Positions 1 to 8,086 of a DNA stretch of 64,000 bases are shown here, piece by piece. This DNA is from Marinobacter iranensis. Its GTDB lineage: Bacteria > Pseudomonadota > Gammaproteobacteria > Pseudomonadales > Oleiphilaceae. The stretch spans positions 1 through 64,000 of the forward strand of contig NZ_JANCMW010000007.1 of assembly GCF_029207565.1 (NCBI RefSeq). Direction: 5' to 3'. Numbering within the stretch: the first letter of the stretch is position 1; the number at the start of each line of letters is the position of its first letter. The position numbers and the translations under genes are program-made. Under the pieces are notes generated by a model. That model was given only the letters and a program-made list of their open reading frames with translations, was not told where the DNA came from and searched no databases.

Positions 1-26
1 GTGTCCACTAAAAAATAAGTGGACAC
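1..26. repeat. Perfect 9-bp inverted repeat, possible insertion-sequence end
   Basis: GTGTCCACT (1-9) and AGTGGACAC (18-26) are perfect inverted repeats around an 8-base A/T spacer. They lie at the window edge, exactly where the 5' part of the following DJ-1-like gene is lost. The repeat could be the end of an insertion sequence outside the window or a hairpin left by an excision. I saw no transposase here, so the IS reading is an inference. Confidence 0.45.
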
Positions 27-56
27 TATCCTGACGGCGACAGCGCCAGGCTCAAG

Positions 57-614
57 ATGGGATTACCGGACGGTTACAATGGTCCTGACAATTGCTTCAT
101 CATTGGACAATCGGAGTCGCCAATTACCTGCGCCCGCGGTTTGTCTATCAATCCTCAGGTTTCTTTCGACGCCTGCCCGAAGCTGGACTATTTATTGGTT
201 CCAGGAGGTCAAGGTACGCGAAAGGAAGTCGAAAACCACACTCTTGTGGAGTTTGTTGAGAGCCAGGCACGTGGCTGCCAAGCAGTTTTGTCTGTATGCA
301 CAGGTTCTTTCGTTCTCCACGCTGCTGGGCTTTTAGCGAATAAGAGAGCAACAACACACTGGGCGTCACTTGACCGACTCAAGGCTCTAGAACAAGTTGA
401 AGTAGTAGAAGAGCGTTTCGTTAGGGACGGCAACATATGGACGTCTGCTGGCATATCAGCTGGAATTGACCTTATGTTTGCTTTCATAGCGAGCATTGCG
501 GGAGACGAAGTCGCGGGGCAGGTGCAATTCAGCGCTGAGTATTATCCAGCCGCAACGAACTATGGTGGTTTTGAGAAGCACCCAAGTGCACCGATGTACC
601 TAAAACGCAGTTAA
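57..614 (+). pseudogene. DJ-1/PfpI family protein, 5'-truncated
   Basis: The product has the C-terminal two thirds of a DJ-1/PfpI class I glutamine-amidotransferase-like fold: a LLVPGG strand-turn near residue 45, the nucleophile elbow SVCTGS with Cys81, and ATTHW with His101. Family members start with a beta strand and a GPxDVF-type helix; about 30-40 such residues are missing. The homologous reading frame can be followed upstream of the ATG to about base 27, directly after the inverted repeat, and then meets a stop at 9-11. I therefore read this as a gene cut at its 5' end. Any function (chaperone/hydratase-like or regulator fragment) is unknown. Confidence 0.7.
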
Positions 615-736
615 CCCGTATGAGCCTTCTCGGAATCAACAAGCGATAGTCATTTTTTTGGCCGCGTCAGCGGCCAATCCAAACCCTTCTTGCCGAAAAC
701 CTTGAAAAGATCCGTCAGTGACGTAGATTTATCGTC

Positions 737-928
737 ATGTTTACCTTCATCGAACCCCCTACATTTGAAGCGGATGCCAGAAAAAACTGGACGAAGGAGC
801 GTAATGCTTTCTTCACCAGGCTTGCAAATGGTGAGATCTGGTTGTTGGTGATCTACAAAAAAGCCGTCAAGGACAACATGCCCGCGCATATCCTGAAGTC
901 GATTCGTGAGGTATTGGAAAATGAGTAA
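737..928 (+). pseudogene. RelE/HigB-type toxin remnant
   Basis: The 63-residue product begins MFTFIEPPTF and ends with an EIWLLVIYKKAVKDN segment followed by a helix. This matches the first and last parts of HigB/RelE-superfamily toxins, which are usually about 100-110 residues with a similar start and a LLLAYAKNEK-like strand. The central strands and catalytic region are missing, so it is an internally deleted toxin. Its stop overlaps the ATG of the downstream antitoxin remnant by 8 bases, as in intact higBA-type operons. Assignment is by pattern only. Confidence 0.55.
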
Positions 929-1096
929 AGAGACTCTGAGTACCGAGGAGCTTGGCAACAAGCTGCTCCAATCCGTGAAAGAAATGAAAGCGGCAAGGCC
1001 GCACGCGTCAGCCGTGTGGAACCTAATGAGGTGGCGGAGGCACGCGGTAAAACCGGCTTGACCCAGAGTGAAATTCGAAGGATAGAGGCCGGTTAG
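921..1096 (+). pseudogene. HigA/XRE-type antitoxin remnant, frameshifted
   Basis: From ATG 921 the frame gives MSKETLSTEELGNKLLQSVK and then hits a stop near 1062. A shift of frame around base 990 restores an antitoxin-like sequence, including GKAARVSRVEPNEVAEARGK and TGLTQSEIRRIEAG, ending at TAG 1094-1096. Intact relatives continue with a full XRE helix-turn-helix; here only its start remains. With the deleted toxin upstream this is a dead toxin-antitoxin module. Confidence 0.6.
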
Positions 1097-1230
1097 CCAG
1101 TTAGTCACGGCCACGCCCCCATTCCACAGCCGAGCTTGCTGGAATGACTGATGTGGTGGGGAAATCTGACACATGGAGTGTGTAATAACTGATTGAAATT
1201 ACTGTAGCCTCTGCGCTGATCCTCCTGTAC

Positions 1231-1512
1231 TTGGTCTTTAATCGTGAGGATGTCTACGAGGTACAGGTTGCCTTTGCGTCAGCCGTCATGGCGGTTTATC
1301 TGACGATCTATTTGTACGTTCCCCCTAAACTGGGGATAACAGCTACGCATTTGGGCCAGATTTTCGGGTTTGTCCCGACGGTGTCCTTTGGAGCCATCCT
1401 GTTCCCGGAATTGAATGTTCGGTTTCCGGTCGGCGTTACCCGGTTTTTGGGCTGGCTTGGGTTGGTGGTGGTTTTCTCAATCCTCTGCGTTTTGAAGATC
1501 TTCATTTGGTGA
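1231..1512 (+). CDS. Small membrane protein, possibly N-terminally truncated
   Basis: A product of about 93 residues with three hydrophobic segments (roughly residues 10-30, 40-58 and 72-92); I do not recognise the family. The only start in the counted frame is TTG 1231. The open frame extends upstream to a stop at 1186-1188 and adds a hydrophobic stretch (ITVASALILLYLV), so the true start may be a rare codon near 1189-1192 or the gene may have lost its 5' end. It follows the decayed toxin-antitoxin region. Confidence 0.4.
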   Translation: MVFNREDVYEVQVAFASAVMAVYLTIYLYVPPKLGITATHLGQIFGFVPTVSFGAILFPELNVRFPVGVTRFLGWLGLVVVFSILCVLKIFIW

Positions 1513-1586
1513 GGTGAGGGTGAGGACCTTTTGCGCCGGATGCTAGAATCCCTGCATGTATCGGCCATCACTGGAGAAAAAGTAGT

Positions 1587-2510
1587 ATGAGCACGGATTC
1601 CGCACCTTATCCAATCGGTACGCCCGGTGCTCCCTGGGGCGAGTTCGAACGTGCCGAGTGGTTGTCACAACAGACCCGTCAACGCAGTTACGAATCCGAG
1701 GTGTTGAGTGTGATCGAGCGCCTGCGCTCGCGCTTCGACGTGGAACAGTATGGCCACCTGGACTATGGCACCGACAGTTATCCGTTGATGGCTATTCGGA
1801 GCCGCGACTGGCGTGACGATCTGCCGGTCGTGCTGGTAACGGGCGGGGTACACGGCTACGAAACCAGCGGCGTACATGGCGCACTGCAGTTCGTCGATCA
1901 GCATGCGGCGGATTACGCGGGCCGCGTTAACCTGCTGGTCGCACCGTGCGTCAGCCCTTGGGCGTACGAGCGCATCCATCGCTGGAACGCCAATGCGGTC
2001 GATCCGAATCGCTCATTCCGCGATGACGGTGCGGCAGAGGAGTCGACGGCACTGATGCGGCTGGTGGCGCCCGTCCGCGATCAGGCATTGATGCATATCG
2101 ACCTGCACGAGACCACCGATACCGACGAAACGGAGTTTCGTCCCGCCCTGGCTGCCCGGGATGGCAAGCCGTTCGAACCGGGTGGTATTCCCGACGGTTT
2201 CTATCTGGTCGATGACAGCGAGAGCCCTCAGCCTGAATTCCAGCAGGCGTTGATCGAGGCGGTGGAGCAGGTCACTCATATCGCTCCGGCTGATGACAAT
2301 GGAGAGATCTTCGGCTCACCGGTGGCCGCTCGGGGCGTCATTCAGTATCCGCTCAAGCAACTGGGCCTGTGCGCCAGTATCACTAGCGCCCCCTACAAGA
2401 CCACCACCGAGGTCTATCCCGACAGCCCCCGTGCAACCCCCGAGCAATGCAATGCTGCGCAGGCTGCCGCGGTTTGTGCGGCGATCGATTACGTGCTGGC
2501 GCGCCAGTAG
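1587..2510 (+). CDS. M14-family zinc carboxypeptidase
   Basis: A 307-residue protein of the M14 metallocarboxypeptidase / succinylglutamate desuccinylase-aspartoacylase superfamily. Zinc ligands are visible as H89 and E92 in GGVHGYETSG and H174 in IDLHE. A later TTTEVYPD segment supplies the expected catalytic Glu, and RWNANAVDPNR matches the substrate-binding Asn-Arg region. There is no signal peptide, so it is probably cytoplasmic. It should hydrolyse a peptide or amide bond; the substrate is not evident. It is monocistronic and convergent with the next gene. Confidence 0.85.
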   Translation: MSTDSAPYPIGTPGAPWGEFERAEWLSQQTRQRSYESEVLSVIERLRSRFDVEQYGHLDYGTDSYPLMAIRSRDWRDDLPVVLVTGGVHGYETSGVHGALQFVDQHAADYAGRVNLLVAPCVSPWAYERIHRWNANAVDPNRSFRDDGAAEESTALMRLVAPVRDQALMHIDLHETTDTDETEFRPALAARDGKPFEPGGIPDGFYLVDDSESPQPEFQQALIEAVEQVTHIAPADDNGEIFGSPVAARGVIQYPLKQLGLCASITSAPYKTTTEVYPDSPRATPEQCNAAQAAAVCAAIDYVLARQ

Positions 2511-2529
2511 GGACGGGCAATTCGTGAGC

Positions 2530-3051
2530 CTATGGCCCACCCACGCTGGGCCGTTTGTTCCGGGGCAGAAAGCCATCCTCCGCGAGTTTCGAATGTAGTT
2601 CCTGAGGCTTAAGGTTTGCGAGATCCTTGTCGACCTGTGTCAGCGTCACCTGGTCGGTCGGAAGGTTGTTGAGCTCCGGTCTCAGGATTCCGAGCAACTG
2701 GCTTTCGGCACAGAGTACCAGGCGGCTGACGTTTTTTTCGCGAATGACCTGCTTCAGGTCGGCCACGATATCTTTGGCAAACTGGCGGTTGGCCCGATGT
2801 TCGCGTTTGTCGCGGTGTTCGTCGTAATTGTGATGCGGTATAGCTGTGCCCTGGCCTCCCTGGTGCTCACGCTGCGCCCCGCGACGGGTATCGCTCCAGA
2901 TGTCCTTCTCACTCGCCGTGTGGTCCGGGTTGGATAGGGCCTTACATTCCGTCAGGTAGGGGGACCTTTCCACTTCCGGTGTTTCGGAGCGTTCCAGCGT
3001 GAAAATCCGGGCTTTTGCGAGCTCTGCTGTAATGACACAATAATCAGCCAT
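2530..3051 (-). CDS. Host-attachment family protein (Host_attach/baeRF-like)
   Basis: The start MADYCVITAELAKARIF and the later VSRLVLCAESQLLG segment are typical of the Host_attach family, originally linked to plant attachment and later grouped with bacterial archaeo-eRF1-like folds. The 173-residue protein is charged and soluble, with a His/Arg-rich middle (about residues 60-90). I chose ATG 3051 over an upstream in-frame ATG because family members begin MxxxxVITAD-like. A TGATATATA extended -10 lies on this strand at 3128-3120. The cellular role is not established. Confidence 0.75.
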   Translation of the reverse strand: MADYCVITAELAKARIFTLERSETPEVERSPYLTECKALSNPDHTASEKDIWSDTRRGAQREHQGGQGTAIPHHNYDEHRDKREHRANRQFAKDIVADLKQVIREKNVSRLVLCAESQLLGILRPELNNLPTDQVTLTQVDKDLANLKPQELHSKLAEDGFLPRNKRPSVGGP

Positions 3052-3228
3052 GGTGTGCCTCCAGGTTTGTTCCGTCATAACTGTCCAGCCACTGTTGAAC
3101 TGCTTTCCGGAAGCTGGCCTATATATCAGGTGTTTGGGTGTGGGGAAGGTATTTCAAGGGGGAGATCAGTACCCGCAAATCGCCAGATCCTGGTATAACC
3201 ATTGGGGCAATCTGACAACGCTGTTCGA

Positions 3229-4464
3229 CTACTGATCTCGCGCATGGAGCTCTCTGGAAGTGCCCGCGAATACGACTACGGCAATGATGTTCGCACAAAC
3301 GCTGGCCAAGATCGGCAACGTGTAGCTCTGGCTCAGGTCATAAGCGAACCCTGCCGCGCTGGGCCCGATCAGGGTCCCGAATGCCACGCTGGTGTAAAGA
3401 ATCCCAATCAGGCTCCCGACGTTCCGTCCGCCGAAGTAGTCCATGACAACGGCTGGAAGTAGCGCCACCCACCCGCCATAAAAAACACCGTAGATGAGCG
3501 CGAAGACCATTAAAAGCCAAGGGTCACTTGCGATCAACCAAATCGTCATAGCGAACGCCATACCGACGTACATCGCGAGGAGGGTGAGACGCCGCCCGAA
3601 CCGGTCGGCGACCCCGCCGAGCAGGAAGCGACCGGCCGTGCTTCCGAAACCGATCACAGCTAGAAGATAAACGGCGACGTTGGGCACGACACCGTGATCC
3701 ATCGCGTAGGGAACGAGGTGGACGAATGGCACGAATACGCCGAATGAGCAAAACAAGCACGCCACGTAGAGACCGATGAAGCGAGATGATTTAATGGCTG
3801 CGGCGACTGCGAAGCCCTTAAGTGGCTGGAATTGGCCGCCGACCTGCACAGGGTCGCCATCGGGCTCGAGGCCTCGATCCCGCGGGTTGTTAACGATCAG
3901 GAGAGCCATTCCCGCACCGACGGCCACGGCGAGTCCCCCTAGGCCGAAGTAAGCGCCGCGCCAGCCGAAGGATTCGATGAGCAGAGCAGCGAGCAGCGGC
4001 ATGGCAAGTGTCCCCACACCGATTCCGCTGACCGCGATGCCAGAGGCGAAGCCCCGGCGGCGGATGAACCAGCGCTGTATAGTGCCAAGCACTGGTACAT
4101 AGGAAAGGCCGACACCAAGCCCTATGCCGAACCCGTAGGCGATATAGACTTCCGTAAGGCTGCGGGCCATGCCCGCTAATGCCAGCCCAAGCCCCACCAA
4201 TACCATACCGACCACCGCCAGCGACCGAGAGCCCCAGCGGTCGGCAAGTGGCCCGCTCAAGACTCCAAGGCCGAAGTATAAAAAGCCTGCAAGCGAGAAG
4301 ACCAGAGAAACCGATCCACGCGAGGCGCCAAACTCGGCCTGTAGGGGAACGAGAAAGGCACTGAACGTATAGGCGCTGCCGAATCCGATGAATGTGATGG
4401 CGAACGCGGCTGCAACCACGAACCAACCATAGAAAAGGCCGACAGGCCGCGAGGTGATATTCAT
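3229..4464 (-). CDS. MFS transporter, monocarboxylate/oxalate-formate type
   Basis: A 411-residue integral membrane protein with about 12 predicted helices and an MFS signature loop between helices 2 and 3 (GPLADRWGSRS). The opening FYGWFVVAAAF and the RWFIRRRGFASGIAVSG segment resemble the OFA / monocarboxylate-porter branch. A strong ribosome site (AAGGAAG) precedes ATG 4464. It lies 11 bases after the amidase gene and is probably co-transcribed with it, suggesting it moves the amide substrate or the carboxylate product. Substrate is inferred from context only. Confidence 0.8.
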   Translation of the reverse strand: MNITSRPVGLFYGWFVVAAAFAITFIGFGSAYTFSAFLVPLQAEFGASRGSVSLVFSLAGFLYFGLGVLSGPLADRWGSRSLAVVGMVLVGLGLALAGMARSLTEVYIAYGFGIGLGVGLSYVPVLGTIQRWFIRRRGFASGIAVSGIGVGTLAMPLLAALLIESFGWRGAYFGLGGLAVAVGAGMALLIVNNPRDRGLEPDGDPVQVGGQFQPLKGFAVAAAIKSSRFIGLYVACLFCSFGVFVPFVHLVPYAMDHGVVPNVAVYLLAVIGFGSTAGRFLLGGVADRFGRRLTLLAMYVGMAFAMTIWLIASDPWLLMVFALIYGVFYGGWVALLPAVVMDYFGGRNVGSLIGILYTSVAFGTLIGPSAAGFAYDLSQSYTLPILASVCANIIAVVVFAGTSRELHARDQ

Positions 4465-4475
4465 GAGGGCTTCCT

Positions 4476-5882
4476 TTAGATCACAGGATGACGGCGATGC
4501 CAGGGTGTGGTGCTCTGGAAGGCGGCACCGGCTCGAATGAGCATCGACTCGTCAAGATGGCCGGCGACAAGTTGGAAGCCGATCGGCAAGCCCTGCTCGG
4601 AGAAGCCGCCAGGCAGCGTGATGGTGGGATTGCCAGTCAGATTAAAGGGGCAGGTGTATCGCTGGAGGTTAAGTATCAGGTGAGGCTGTTCGCCCAACGT
4701 TTGTATGGCGTCGAGGCTCAGTGGCGCGAAGGGGTGTACTGGAGTGAGCAGCAAATCGACAGTGCTGAAAAAAGTGGCAACACGGCCGCTAAAATTCAGG
4801 CGCCGCAGTATCAGCTTCTGATAATCGATGCCCGAAAGAGTGCCACCTGTTTCGATAACGGACGCGAGCACTGCACCGTATTCGTTTTTGCGTGCGGGGT
4901 AGGTGGCTTGGTGTGCACAGGCCGCCTCTACGGCGCACGCGGGCGCCCAGTCCGCAACCGCCTGTGTCGCATCGGGGAAAGCGACATCAACGATATGAGC
5001 GCCGAGCGAGCGAAAAATTTCAATTGCTTCCGACAGCACCTCTTGGTTACCAGGGTCGACATCGGCGCTGTTCCACTCGGCATCCACGCCAATACGTACT
5101 CCCTGGATACCTTGTTTAATCGCCGCTGCGTAGTCGGGAGCAGGGCCGGGTATCGCAGTGGGATCCTTCGGGTCGCCACCTGCAATGATCGCTAATAGCA
5201 TGGCGGCATCCGCGGCGCTACGGGCCATAGGGCCCACGTGATCCATGCTTGCGGCAAGCTCGAACACGCCGTGGCGACTGACACGACCCCACCCGGGCTT
5301 TAATCCCGTCACGCCATTGGCGGCTGCTGGCCAACGGATCGAGCCACCAGTATCGGAGGCAAGCGACCCATAACACAGTCCCGCCGCAGTCGCCGCGCCT
5401 GGCCCGCTAGAGGATATACCAGGCCAATAATCGGCGTTCCAGGCGTTTTTGGGCGGCGTGATCAGTGGGTGGTGATCGGAGTAGGCTCCTTCCGTGAGCT
5501 GTAGTTTGCCCAGCAAGACCGCGCCAGCTTCCTTGAGGCGTTGCACTACCGTGGCATCTTCTGTCGGGCAGTGCCCCTGGTGGATCGGCATTCCAGCCGC
5601 AGTTGGAATACCTTTAGTCCAGCAAAGATCCTTCACAGCGATTGGAACACCATGTAATACGCCGCGGTATCGGCCTGCGGCGATCTCCGCCTCAGCGGCC
5701 TCAGCTTGGGCGAGAGCAAGATCCGCAGTCACCAGCGCGTAGCTGTCTAGAGCGCCATCCACAGCGGCAATGCGATCGAGCTGCGCTCGCGTTACCGCAA
5801 CCGGCGATATCTGGCGTGTTCTGATGAGCGTCGCCAATTCGGTGATGTCAAGGTAATGCAAGTCCGTAGATAGGGGCGTCAT
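4476..5882 (-). CDS. Amidase (amidase-signature family)
   Basis: A 468-residue amidase-signature enzyme. The Ser-cisSer-Lys triad is visible: Lys in PIAVKDLCW, the cis-Ser in GISSSGPG and the nucleophilic Ser in SDTGGSIRWPAA. Such enzymes hydrolyse a C-N bond to give a carboxylate and ammonia; some members act in Glu-tRNA amidation, but the lack of gatB/C neighbours argues against that here. ATG 5882 is preferred because the upstream extension is not family-like. It forms a unit with the MFS gene and is divergent from a LysR gene. Confidence 0.85.
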   Translation of the reverse strand: MTPLSTDLHYLDITELATLIRTRQISPVAVTRAQLDRIAAVDGALDSYALVTADLALAQAEAAEAEIAAGRYRGVLHGVPIAVKDLCWTKGIPTAAGMPIHQGHCPTEDATVVQRLKEAGAVLLGKLQLTEGAYSDHHPLITPPKNAWNADYWPGISSSGPGAATAAGLCYGSLASDTGGSIRWPAAANGVTGLKPGWGRVSRHGVFELAASMDHVGPMARSAADAAMLLAIIAGGDPKDPTAIPGPAPDYAAAIKQGIQGVRIGVDAEWNSADVDPGNQEVLSEAIEIFRSLGAHIVDVAFPDATQAVADWAPACAVEAACAHQATYPARKNEYGAVLASVIETGGTLSGIDYQKLILRRLNFSGRVATFFSTVDLLLTPVHPFAPLSLDAIQTLGEQPHLILNLQRYTCPFNLTGNPTITLPGGFSEQGLPIGFQLVAGHLDESMLIRAGAAFQSTTPWHRRHPVI

Positions 5883-5967
5883 GAGGTTATCTCCACAATA
5901 AATTAAAGGATATGCGTGAGCACGTGTCTTTCGTAATCGAATCAGTGAGACTAAGCTGAATAAAGAC

Positions 5968-5991
5968 TGCGCCCCTGCAGGGTTTGGCGCA
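5968..5991. promoter_or_regulatory. Candidate LysR operator between amidase and regulator
   Basis: An inverted repeat TGCGCC (5968-5973) / GGCGCA (5986-5991) lies in the 153-base divergent intergenic region. Position and symmetry suit a LysR-type regulator binding site controlling both genes. No binding consensus is known for this protein, so this is an inference. Confidence 0.3.
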
Positions 5992-6035
5992 AACGAGAAA
6001 TTTTGCTTATTTCGCATTAGGTAAACTAAATCATT

Positions 6036-6923
6036 ATGCACAAGCTCCCCCCTCTAAACGCCCTTCGCGCATTTGAGGCCACGGCGCGGCATCTCTCGGT
6101 CAAGAATGCCGCTGAAGAGCTTTGCGTCACGCCGGGTGCTGTAAGCCAAATGCTCAAGACGCTCGAACTCAATCTCGGGGTAAAGTTATTTCACCGGGTG
6201 AATCGCGGCATCTTCCTGACAGATATCGGGCAAACTTACCTCCCACCCGTAAGCAACGCCTTCAGGCAGTTAACCGAAGCGTCCAATCGCATTGTAAATA
6301 CCGTGGACACGGGAATACTCACTATCAGTGTTACTTCGTTTTTCGCATCCGCGTGGCTCGTGCCACGCCTCACTCAATTCCAGGATGACAATCCGGAAAT
6401 CGATCTCCGCGTGGTGACCAGTAATCGGTTAGTGGATTTTTCCCGTGATAGTGTCGACGTAGCTATTCGACATGGGCTCGGTGTTTACCCTGGCCTGTGT
6501 AGTGAGCGCGTGCTGGCGGTAGAGGTGGTTCCTGTGGCGGCGCCAGAGTTGGTTGCCAAGCTTGGCGAGCCGGAATTCCCCATCGATCTGACGCGCTGGC
6601 CGCACGTGCACGATGCTGAGCGCAAAGCCTGGCACTGTTGGTTTCAAGCGCAAGGTATAGAGGAAGTTGGCCCGCCGCGCGGCCCATCCTTTGACGACTC
6701 CGGCCTACTATTGCAGGCTGTGCTCACAGGCCAGGGCGTGGGTTTACTGCCCGCCGCCATGGTAGCGCCCGAGCTTGCAAAAGGGCGACTCGTTAAAGTC
6801 GCGGAGGTTACGCTGCTAGAGGATTTCGCCTATTACTTGGTCTACCCGGAGGACAGGAAGGCACGGCCGAAGGTCTCTGCTTTCCGTAACTGGATACTCG
6901 AGTCGGCCGCAGAAACCAATTAG
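6036..6923 (+). CDS. LysR-family regulator, GcvA-like
   Basis: A 295-residue LysR protein: winged HTH at about residues 5-65 (LNALRAFEATARHLSVKNAA, then VTPGAVSQMLKTLE) and a periplasmic-binding-like effector domain from about 90. The opening PPLNALRAFE is typical of the GcvA subgroup. It is divergent from the amidase-MFS pair and is the likely regulator of it, sensing the amide or its product. The effector cannot be read from the sequence. Confidence 0.85.
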   Translation: MHKLPPLNALRAFEATARHLSVKNAAEELCVTPGAVSQMLKTLELNLGVKLFHRVNRGIFLTDIGQTYLPPVSNAFRQLTEASNRIVNTVDTGILTISVTSFFASAWLVPRLTQFQDDNPEIDLRVVTSNRLVDFSRDSVDVAIRHGLGVYPGLCSERVLAVEVVPVAAPELVAKLGEPEFPIDLTRWPHVHDAERKAWHCWFQAQGIEEVGPPRGPSFDDSGLLLQAVLTGQGVGLLPAAMVAPELAKGRLVKVAEVTLLEDFAYYLVYPEDRKARPKVSAFRNWILESAAETN

Positions 6924-6965
6924 AGATTCATCATTTGCCTCAGTCTTTACAGCATCACCTAGCTC

Positions 6966-7511
6966 ATGATTAGAACGAAAAGATTAGTACTTCGGCAATG
7001 GAATGATGAAGATCTCCAGCCGTTTGCACAGATGTGTGCGGATAAGGGCGTCATGGAGTTCTTCCCGAAGCTTCTGACGGAGGGGGAAAGCTTCAGCATG
7101 GGAAGAACGATCAGGTCTCTCATTGCTGAACGCGGCTGGGGATTTTGGGCTGTAGAGATCCCTGGCAAAAGTAGATTTATCGGATTTGTCGGGTTACATA
7201 TACCCAAAGACAATATGCCGTTCTCGCCGTGTGTTGAGATCGGCTGGCGCCTGGCGAAAGATTACTGGGGCATGGGTTATGCAGCAGAGGCTGCCAATGA
7301 GTCATTGCGGTATGCGTTTACGCATCTGGATTTAGACGAGGTGGTCTCTTTTACAACGGTGCGCAATATTCGCTCCCAGGCGGTCATGAAGAAAATTGGA
7401 ATGTCCTACGCCAGTAATTTTATGCATCCGGATCTGGAATCTTCAGATCCGCTTTGCGAGCATGTTCTCTATAAGATAAGCAGAAGCCAGTGGGAAATGA
7501 ACGCTTTGTAG
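6966..7511 (+). CDS. GNAT N-acetyltransferase, RimJ/RimL type
   Basis: A 181-residue GNAT protein starting MIRTKRLVLRQWNDEDLQPF, the usual opening of RimJ/RimL-like enzymes. Its acetyl-CoA loop is at about residues 97-110 (LAKDYWGMGYAAEA) and a RSQAVMKKIGM helix near 138 matches the family. It would transfer an acetyl group to a protein N-terminus or small amine; the acceptor is unknown. It stands 15-35 bases before the VOC gene and may be co-transcribed with it. Confidence 0.82.
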   Translation: MIRTKRLVLRQWNDEDLQPFAQMCADKGVMEFFPKLLTEGESFSMGRTIRSLIAERGWGFWAVEIPGKSRFIGFVGLHIPKDNMPFSPCVEIGWRLAKDYWGMGYAAEAANESLRYAFTHLDLDEVVSFTTVRNIRSQAVMKKIGMSYASNFMHPDLESSDPLCEHVLYKISRSQWEMNAL

Positions 7512-7544
7512 CCGAGCGTCCATAGCTTGATGATAGGAGGCACC

Positions 7545-7952
7545 ATGCCAAATCAGGAAATGGTAATGGGTGATATTGCAGTCACCAGGCTTCTTCCAAA
7601 CATCTGCACCGACCGTATGGAAGAGACCAGGGACTTTTACACGGAGTTGCTCGGTTTCGTCGTTTGCTTCGAGCATCAGGGCTGGTACACACAAATGGCG
7701 TCACCGACAAACCCTCAGCTACAAGTCGGTATTGTGCGGCGCGATCACGAATTCACACCGAAGGCTTTCCAGCAACCGGCACAGGGCGTCATCATTTCCG
7801 CACAGGTTGAAGATGTCGATGTGGCGTACTCTGAAGTGCGAAGGCGCGGCATCCGCATTGAGCTCGAACTGCAAGATGAAAGCTTTGGGATGAGGCGCTT
7901 TATGGTGGCCGACCCGAATGGTGTGCTCGTTAATGTGTTTTCGTTCCCATGA
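7545..7952 (+). CDS. VOC (glyoxalase-fold) protein
   Basis: A 135-residue protein with two beta-alpha-beta-beta-beta modules: RDFYTELLGFVVCFEHQGWY near residue 30 and a C-terminal RRFMVADPNGVLVNVFSF strand pair. This is the vicinal-oxygen-chelate fold used by glyoxalases, dioxygenases and antibiotic-binding proteins. Start ATG 7545 is set by an AGGAGG ribosome site 5-10 bases upstream; an in-frame ATG at 7527 lacks one. Activity is not predictable. Confidence 0.75.
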   Translation: MPNQEMVMGDIAVTRLLPNICTDRMEETRDFYTELLGFVVCFEHQGWYTQMASPTNPQLQVGIVRRDHEFTPKAFQQPAQGVIISAQVEDVDVAYSEVRRRGIRIELELQDESFGMRRFMVADPNGVLVNVFSFP

Positions 7953-7989
7953 CGCCGTCAACTAAGCTGTGTGGCACTGTCTTCGTCTA

Positions 7990-8018
7990 TTGCCCCCAGA
8001 TAGCACGCTTTCTATAAT
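7990..8018 (+). promoter_or_regulatory. Sigma-70 promoter of dctP
   Basis: TTGCCC (7990-7995), a 17-base spacer and a perfect TATAAT (8013-8018) lie about 70 bases before the dctP start. This is one of the clearest housekeeping promoters in the window. Confidence 0.7.
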
Positions 8019-8086
8019 CACCTGTTGGTTTGCGGCCTGCTCGCCGCCCAGCGACCTGTACAATCCCAATAAAAAAGGAAAACCAC

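Noticed and set aside
650..1174. A 174-residue minus-strand open frame over the toxin-antitoxin remnant
   Set aside because: No family recognised and it overlaps the clearer plus-strand remnants.
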